64,000 nt of DNA from Mesodorylaimus sp. YZB2_4 (Eukaryota; Nematoda; Enoplea; Dorylaimida; Dorylaimidae). The stretch lies in the NCBI GenBank assembly GCA_030248295.1, contig JASANH010000812.1, positions 124,001 to 188,000 on the forward strand. Reading direction: 5' to 3'. Positions 57,801 to 64,000 of the stretch are shown here, in pieces (the first letter of the stretch is position 1; each line of letters opens with the position of its first letter). Made by a program: the position numbers and the translations under genes. The notes under the pieces were generated by a model, which ran no database searches, was not told where the DNA came from, and saw only the letters and a program-made list of their open reading frames with translations.

Positions 57801-58607
57801 CAGGAGTTAAGAGGAAGATGATGGCGTCCACACCAGTATTTTATAGCCCGCGATCAGTGTGGGAGGCAGGACGGCAGTAAGCTGAAACGGCCTAGCATTT
57901 TGGAATATGCAGGATAATAGCCAAGAGACGGGACAAAAATCAAATATGCGAGTGTGAAGTAAAGTTTCAGATTCACTCTTTAAAAGCGGTTCGAAAATAT
58001 AGTTTTTATGATCAAAACAGGCTCCAGCTATGGATAAAACCCTCTTTCGACTAATATAGCAGTGTCATTCCCGGTAAGTAAGAGGACCCTTCCACACCAT
58101 ATTTTGCGCCTCGGACAAGAATGTTACCATGTGAATCCTGACTCTAGGGATTCGCGTAGAGCGTGGAGGGCGTGGGTTTTTCGCTCCAGCACCCGCCCAC
58201 AACCGTCTACGATAAGTTGGGTGTGTTCCCGCCCACGGCTATCGAAAATCACACCCAGTGTCCGCCCTCATGACGTGAGAGCGGTTTCGGCTGCTGAACC
58301 TCTGCTGAAAAAATCCGGCTGCCGAAACTCTGAAAATCGCCAGGAAATTTATGAATTTTCTTTTTCAGCACAGAAGACAGATACTTCAGCACAAAATTAG
58401 ACCGGCACGTAATTAAATAGTGATGAAGTTTAATGTATTTTCTCGCGATTTCAAGAGTGAGTAGCCGGGACCGCTCTTAAGTCATAAGCGGCACGCGGGC
58501 GGGAAATTCAAAAGTAGCGTCCTGCAGGCATCTAACCTAACTGGAGTTTTCTTTAGTATCTCGGGTAAAAATGAACGGGATTGAGACGCGGAAATAAGAA
58601 ATTTGAA
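54820..58607. other. Gene-poor stretch, nothing certain
   Basis: No supported gene in about 3.8 kb. The frame at 55137-55349 is short and has no family signature. A MITE-like end pair stands at 57538 (CTGAAACTATATTTTACTGA) and 57985 (GAAAATATAGTTTTTATG), and a TTTGAATTTCCC family end at 58483-58525. Confidence 0.4.
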
Positions 58608-59035
58608 AGCTCTTTTCAAGATCTACAAGATAGGTCATTACTGATCACGGTAAATGATTACCAGCTAAATTTATCGATCATGATTAGCTAAAACTGCCTA
58701 AATCGGGCAATTATCGACTATTTTTACAATAATTATGGATCACAATGCGAAAATAAAAGCTGTTTTATGATGCTCTGACCCCATGCTACTATTTCAGAGG
58801 AAAAACAGGGGTCTTGGCTTTTATGCAGAATTTATGCATAATCGATTATGTGCCTGATCACCGCTGATCACAAATGATTTTTGAAATATATATCATTAAC
58901 GCTGGTTTTGAAAAAGGTTTTAGATTCCTTGAAATTTAGCGGCCATTTCTGCATTTTAAAAATTGTTCTAGGCCTAAAACTAAGCAAGTTATGCTTTTGA
59001 CCTTTAAAGTGCTTTATTTCCATAAATAGGCATTA
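58608..59035 (+). repeat. Interspersed repeat, copy 2 (partner 43785-44115)
   Basis: Same order of blocks as in the reverse complement of the partner, from ATAGGTCATTACTGATCA to TGCTTTATTTCCATAAATAG. This copy is about 100 bp longer through an insertion near 58740-58840. Confidence 0.75.
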
Positions 59036-59301
59036 AAAAAATTTACTTTCGCCAAGACAATCAGTTTTCGAAGTACTTTGGATACATAGCTCATATAAAA
59101 AAGTCGACTGGCCAGACCCGGGTCGAGCTCTCAGGTAATAAGAACTTATGCTCTGTTCTATCTCTGTTTCTTGATTCCAATCTGGAGTATTTATTCTTTT
59201 CGAAAGCGGCAATTCGAATTGGAAGGAAAGCAACTGAGCAGATATTGAGATTATTGAAATCAGCATTGAGCCCGGGGTCGATTTTCTTCACCGTACCCGT
59301 A

Positions 59302-59389
59302 TAACCTGTTTTCTTTGGGAATATACACGCCCTCCACGTTACCGCATACAGTAGGCCGTGAACATTCCCAAAGAAAAAAGATAGTAGCT
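59302..59389. mobile_element. Hairpin element, copy 2
   Basis: CTTTGGGAATATACACGCCC and GTGAACATTCCCAAAG face each other; related to 40674-40762. Confidence 0.65.
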
Positions 59390-61419
59390 CAGTCTGGTGC
59401 GACCCGTACCAGCCTAAAATTTTATCTTCGCAGATTAAAAAAATTTTTCGAAAATCTATTTTGATATTGGACGAAGGCTTTTAAGTACTGTATTTGCAGT
59501 ATACCTCTTGTATACAGATGCGTTTTGACTTCTTTCTCTGACCTCTTCCATATAAATGCATCCAACAGGTCCCTCCGAAGTAAAAAGTGTACCTCAACCT
59601 CAAATTTTCCCACAAAACATTTTAAAAGTCGTTACGGCAGTATTGGCCCACTTTCTTCATTTGCTTGTCTGCCGCAGCCCAGTATTTTACTGACTATCCC
59701 GCCCACCGTTTTTGAAAGCGCACCCCGTTACTGGCATTTCCACCCAACTCTAGCCCTAGTATCCCGATTTCTAAAGCAAATTTTTGCTTCAACTTTACAT
59801 CCCGCCGTTTTCAAGCTAAAAAACTGGAAATAGGTAAAAATTAATTTCAGCAAACTTCAGTTATCAATGAAGACACAGAAAAGATATGACTTCAAAATAA
59901 GGGGATTCTGAGCAGATGTCTGCTGTGGGCATCCAATCTGCGGGAAACCGCGACGTCGTCACGTTTTTGAGGGAACAATACAAACTAGTTTCAGATAAGG
60001 GCATTCTAGTGGCAGGGAGCAGCATCTTCTGCTACACTAATGATGGGCATACACAAAAACATACTCGCTGATCGATAAAGCTTCAACCCGGTTGGATTGG
60101 CCATCAATCAGATTTTTATTTTCAGCCAACACAATTACTCGTCTAAAGCATAGCTCTCGTTTACAGTAGATCAACATCGCATAGGCAGCACACGACAGCC
60201 GCCGCGGTTTGATCGATAAGGAGCCAGAGGGCAGATGTTTTCACTGATCCGATAAAGACATTTAAACCTTGAAGCAATAACTCAAGAATTTCACTTTAAT
60301 TAGGTACGAATTTATTATTTATCCTAATAAAAATGATCTCAAGCACGAACGGGAATTGTTCGGAAAAGAAAGTAATAATGCGCGCAGTGCTATCGATACA
60401 AATATATGTAATGAACACATTGCACCTGTTAGGATGACGCACCAGCAGCTTCCTCGAATAGCTTTAATCTCATAAGATTTCGCCCACAAAGAAAAATGCT
60501 TCTACTCAAGCTTGATAGAACATTAAAAATTAATGGCCATTTGATCCAGAATATCAGTTATTGATGAAAGTTTCAGGCTGGTCAGTATAATTTGGAAAAC
60601 CATAACGCATGATGTCTTGTCCAGCGAACCTTCTCTCCTATGGCAATGGCATCCATTACCTCTTGACTGATTGTGAGTCAGTAAGCCATTCTGCTTGATT
60701 CGCGGAGGCCTCTTGAAAAATTGTTTTGCTTTCTTATTAAATGCACTTGCTTTCCTCACGGATTGAGCGCCGCTGATGAGACTGCCCCCGTATATGTCCC
60801 TCGTCATCCTTTGCGACAGTGCACTCTTCTCGTTTTGGCGATGATGCATGACTCTAATTGGAACCCCGGGCATGTGTAGCCTTCAACATTTCATTTCGTC
60901 ACATCACAATCGTCTGCTTGAGGCCTAGGCAGCATCGTCAGCCCAAACTGTGGGTCGGACAGGATCAGAATTTTGAATTCCCGCCAAAATATCTTTGTGG
61001 GCTGAAAGATCCTTGAACCCCTGCTGTCATGGAATACCCACAAGTCACGCACACAGCAAACGTCGGTGCCGATCACAGTTTCAAGAGTCCAAAGTCAGCA
61101 TGAGCCGCGCACAAATGAGTTTAATCCTGCATTTATTGTCATATGCAGCTTGGCGGGAATTTCAAACTCAAAAATGGAGCAAATAGATACCGCTAGATGT
61201 AACCATTGAGGCGCAACAAATATCATGTTTTCGCGCGCGGCATGCACTGTATGTGCCTCAGGATCTTGGTGAGGTGTAGCGTTTACGTAATGAATAAACA
61301 CAATCAGTATCACGGAGGGTGGCAGAGTGATAGTGAGACTCAAAGACAAACTCGCTTGCGATCTAAAAGACCATCGATTGCGGGATTTTAGAAAACAATA
61401 TCCATGTAAATGATGTCAA

Positions 61420-62240
61420 GTGAGCTAAAACATGAATTTTTTGGCATATTCCTTGGAGTTTAGTAATCTTAGGGTTAGTCGTTCTATCATGCGGACCATG
61501 GTTCAAGAAATCTTTTACGTGTATCTGATTCATAGAAGGATCAGATTTCTAAACGATCGATATAAAGGATTGACCCACCCATCTGTCGATCGATCGATGA
61601 ATGATCAGTAAGTCGTCGATTGATCATTGATGGTCATCAGCGACGAATCGATGATCGTTTATTGACCAGCCATTGATAGATCATCATAGACTCAGTGGCA
61701 AGTCATGGATCTGTTATTAAAAGATCATTGACAGTCATCAGTTACTAATCAATGATTATTTATCAATCAATTATCGATTGATCACGGAAGATCGTTATCG
61801 TCATTATGGCAAGACTGTAATATTTATCACTATTATTGACCATCGACTTGTCTATTCACGCATTATCAGGCTTCGTATGTTGTTTAGTGAGCTAAAGCAT
61901 GAACTCTTGGGATAATTGCATTTAGCATAAATCGCTGGCATATTCCTTATCGCTGAGGTTTTGTACTCAAAAGGTAAGTCATTCTTCTCTACATGTGGCC
62001 CATGTTTCAGGCAATGCTATACAAGTATCTGATCATATTTCTGAGAGACCGATTTCAGAGATTGATTTAACCATCTGTCGAATGACCGGTGAATGATCGG
62101 TCTGTCATCGATTGGTCAGCGACCAATCACTGATCATTTATCGATCAGTCATTGACAGATCATTGATCCGTGGAGTTTTGTAATCGTACTGTAAGTCGTT
62201 CTACTCTACATGTAGGCCATGTTTCAGGCAATCTTACACA
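61420..62240 (+). repeat. Long tandem-like repeat with embedded GATC/ATCGAT tracts
   Basis: Two near-copies start TGAGCTAAAACATGAA (61424) and TGAGCTAAAGCATGAA (61888), 464 bp apart. Both continue with GGCATATTCCTT, a GTTAGTC/GTAAGTC block and GGTTCAAG/TGTTTCAGGCAA. A third partial copy starts near 62173 (GGAGTTTTGTAATC). Between them runs GATCATTGA/ATCGATGATC-rich sequence. Confidence 0.65.
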
Positions 62241-62525
62241 AGTACTCTCACACCGCAGACAGAACCGTTCAGTAGCGGCCATCAGTTACAAGATATAATA
62301 CGCTCACCTGTTCCAACAGACGAATATGAAACGCGTAGGTTGGTGCGGTGACATGTCATCGGCATTGTATTATTAGGAAGGAAAGTGTTACAGCTGCTTA
62401 ATTTGACACAGTTCCAGGGTCATCCAGACATGGCGAATTGGTCTATAAAACCGCTCGTTTCAACTATTCCCCATCACTTTCGTCGCCATCTGAATCGTGC
62501 CTCTTGTTCACTGTACCCACTTAGA

Positions 62526-62972
62526 ATGGCCAAGTTACTGCTGGCTATGCTTGCTTGTTTCGTGTCGGTTGCCATGGCCAGACGACACCATCTTCGCGGC
62601 GTGTGGTGTGGATCAGGTTGGTCCAGTTACGTAGTGCCTGATGAAGCGCCCGTGCCATCGATCGGTGGCTCCAGCCTGTGCCCCAAAAAACCAACGTACG
62701 GTCCATCCTGCCAGAAGCACGACGGGTGTTACGATACTTGTGGCAAAACGCAACAACAGTGCGATCTGGAATTCTTGGATAATATGAAGAAAGGATGCAT
62801 TGAGCAAGGACATACCGGGCTATGCCTGTCCTACTGCAATGCCGGCGCCTCGCTATATACCAAGGCTGTGCAACAGTTTGGTGCGTCCGCCTTTAAGAAA
62901 GCTCAAATTGCTGCTGGATGCATTCAGCCAGATCCAGAGCCTGAGGAAGATGATTTTCCGTTTTACGGATAG
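62526..62972 (+). CDS. Secreted phospholipase A2
   Basis: 148-residue secreted lipase that would cleave the sn-2 ester of phospholipids with calcium. Signal peptide about 1-18 (MAKLLLAMLACFVSVAMA). A W-C-G-S-G-W block takes the place of the usual calcium loop, and the active-site block is SCQKHDGCYDTCGK, with the His-Asp pair and disulfide cysteines, then CDLEFLDNMKKGC. At least ten cysteines are present. The family is the atypical PLA2-like group also found in nematodes, rather than venom group I/II, because the usual YGCYCG loop is absent. Start: the ATG at 62526 heads a canonical signal peptide; an ORF further upstream lacks one. A poly(A) signal AATAAATA stands at about 63051. Intronless. 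Confidence 0.85.
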   Translation: MAKLLLAMLACFVSVAMARRHHLRGVWCGSGWSSYVVPDEAPVPSIGGSSLCPKKPTYGPSCQKHDGCYDTCGKTQQQCDLEFLDNMKKGCIEQGHTGLCLSYCNAGASLYTKAVQQFGASAFKKAQIAAGCIQPDPEPEEDDFPFYG

Positions 62973-64000
62973 ATGTATGAATGAAGAGAGCGGTGTGCCT
63001 GCGTGCGGCAGGTAACCTGTTTTAGTTGGCTGGTGCGGCAGTAACAATGGAATAAATATAGTAACCAGCATCATTTTAGGAGCTGAGTAACATAAAAATG
63101 AGATTTCCCTTTTTTTAAGTGTAAGTGCAATAAACAGACAAAGAAAGGCGGCTGGCAATCGATATTGCAAGGGAGCAGTTGCAGCTGCCTGCCAAGGGAT
63201 GCTTTAGTCATGGACTGAGTTGGAAGACTTGGTTGGCCGCCTAGGGTGGAAAAGTTCCACCGATCACTTCCTCCAGTGATGCACGCATCTACTCGTATTG
63301 CAGTGCAGACGAGTCTGCGATGTCGTTGAAACTGCTCGAAAAAGAGACACATTACAGTTTACTGTACGTGCGGTAAGGACTAATTGAAACTGAAGCTGAA
63401 TACATAATTGTTCATTAAATTTAGTTTTCTCCTGTGCGGCTTGTTCAATTGTGTGTTCCTTTCACGAAGCCTCTTCCGGCTGATCGTGCGTCAGTCAGCC
63501 AGCAGTATATTACAAGGCAGCACATGGGAGCATCCTCGTAGCATACATTTTGATGTTTCAGTGAACAATACTGTACGTGCTTGCGAAGAGTAATATCAAT
63601 CATTCACTCAATCAATCCATTTGCATCTTCAGACGAGACGCCAGCTACCAGAAGCCACTGGGCGGGTTCAAAGTCTGCTCGCGTTCAGAAAACTCGCACC
63701 AGAAAAGCTGACTAATGAGCGCACACGAGCGCACAGTAGGAAACATATGGAGCGCGTTTTTCGCAAGCACGCATTCATAGCGAGGTCAACGGTCCGAAGG
63801 AATCCATCGTTCCGCTTACTCGAAGACAGCGCGAAGCTTTTTAAATTCCCGCCGATTCTGGTTAAATTTCATACTGCAAAACGATGTCGCCATGCGCCAG
63901 TGCGCACACTGGTATGCAGTGAGCGTACTAACGATGAGCGAGAGCGATCCATGCAAGACCATGGAGCGATCGATCAATAACTGGAGACAGCGGAGTTTTG
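62973..64000. other. 3' flank and intergenic region
   Basis: Holds the phospholipase 3' UTR and the SINE-like copy at 63145-63290. No exon supported in 63300-64000; a TTTTTAAATTCCCGCCG near 63840 resembles the end of the MITE family. Confidence 0.4.
63145..63290 (+). repeat. SINE-like repeat, copy 2 of the 31497 pair
   Basis: CATGGACTGAGTTGGAAGACTT and TCACTTCCTCCAGTG align with 31580-31660. Confidence 0.55.

Larger units (their letters stand above)
59036..62525. other. Gene-poor stretch before the phospholipase gene
   Basis: Holds the hairpin copy at 59302-59389 and the GATC-rich repeat region at 61420-62240. The frame at 60523-60873 (-) was considered and not called. Confidence 0.4.

Noticed and set aside
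60523-60873. 116-residue minus-strand frame
   Set aside because: Low-complexity and no conserved motif; not distinguishable from chance.
1-64000. CRISPR arrays, operons and bacterial promoters
   Set aside because: No evenly spaced identical repeats; all real genes have eukaryotic splice sites or lie apart.

Overview
This is a stretch of animal nuclear DNA, not prokaryotic. Genes are split by short introns with GT..AG ends and T-rich acceptors (often TTTTTAG or TTTTCAG), several receptor and enzyme genes have no introns, and the spaces between genes are full of small mobile elements. A rhodopsin-like receptor resembling nematode srsx chemoreceptors, nematode-like gene structure and a nematode-like acyl-CoA oxidase suggest a nematode or a close ecdysozoan relative. 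That placement is an inference; the window has no rRNA or mitochondrial marker to settle it.

Layout. 0.8-4.0 kb: a heterotrimeric G-protein alpha subunit (+), missing only its P-loop exon, which must lie upstream. 5.6-6.8 kb: a GT32-like DXD glycosyltransferase (+). 7.4-8.5 kb: an srsx-like receptor (+). 10.4 kb: a small unknown ORF. 12.1-15.0 kb: a tandem pair of type-I membrane proteins (-), the second broken by one in-frame stop. 20.2-22.8 kb: a Ras GTPase (+), whose membrane-anchoring CTIL end lies on a separate last exon. 23.6 and 30.0 kb: two bacterial-type nucleobase deaminases (+). 30.7-34.9 kb: a complete ten-exon peroxisomal acyl-CoA oxidase (-). 37.9-39.0 kb: an orphan receptor (+). 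39.5-40.3 kb: the last two exons of an unrecognised gene (-). 42.0-42.5 kb: a PH-like gene (-). 44.5-45.9 kb: a third receptor-like membrane protein with tyrosine motifs in its tail (+). 48.9-51.2 kb: a two-exon PH-domain gene followed by a decayed paralogue (+). 53.6-54.8 kb: a FMRFamide-receptor-like GPCR (-). 62.5-63.0 kb: a secreted phospholipase A2 (+).

Many of the genes belong to membrane signalling: three GPCRs, a G-alpha subunit, Ras, PH-domain proteins and receptor-like single-pass proteins. Nothing shows that they are co-regulated. The rest of the window is dominated by fold-back (MITE-like) elements of at least seven kinds, tRNA-derived SINE-like repeats present as diverged pairs, a Tc1/mariner transposase relic, and microsatellites. 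The most notable results are the rebuilt Ras, G-alpha and acyl-CoA oxidase genes, the paralogue with a single stop, the YxxM-bearing tail, the bacterial-type deaminase pair, and a MITE family with TTTGAATTTCCCGC ends that explains a motif repeated across the window.
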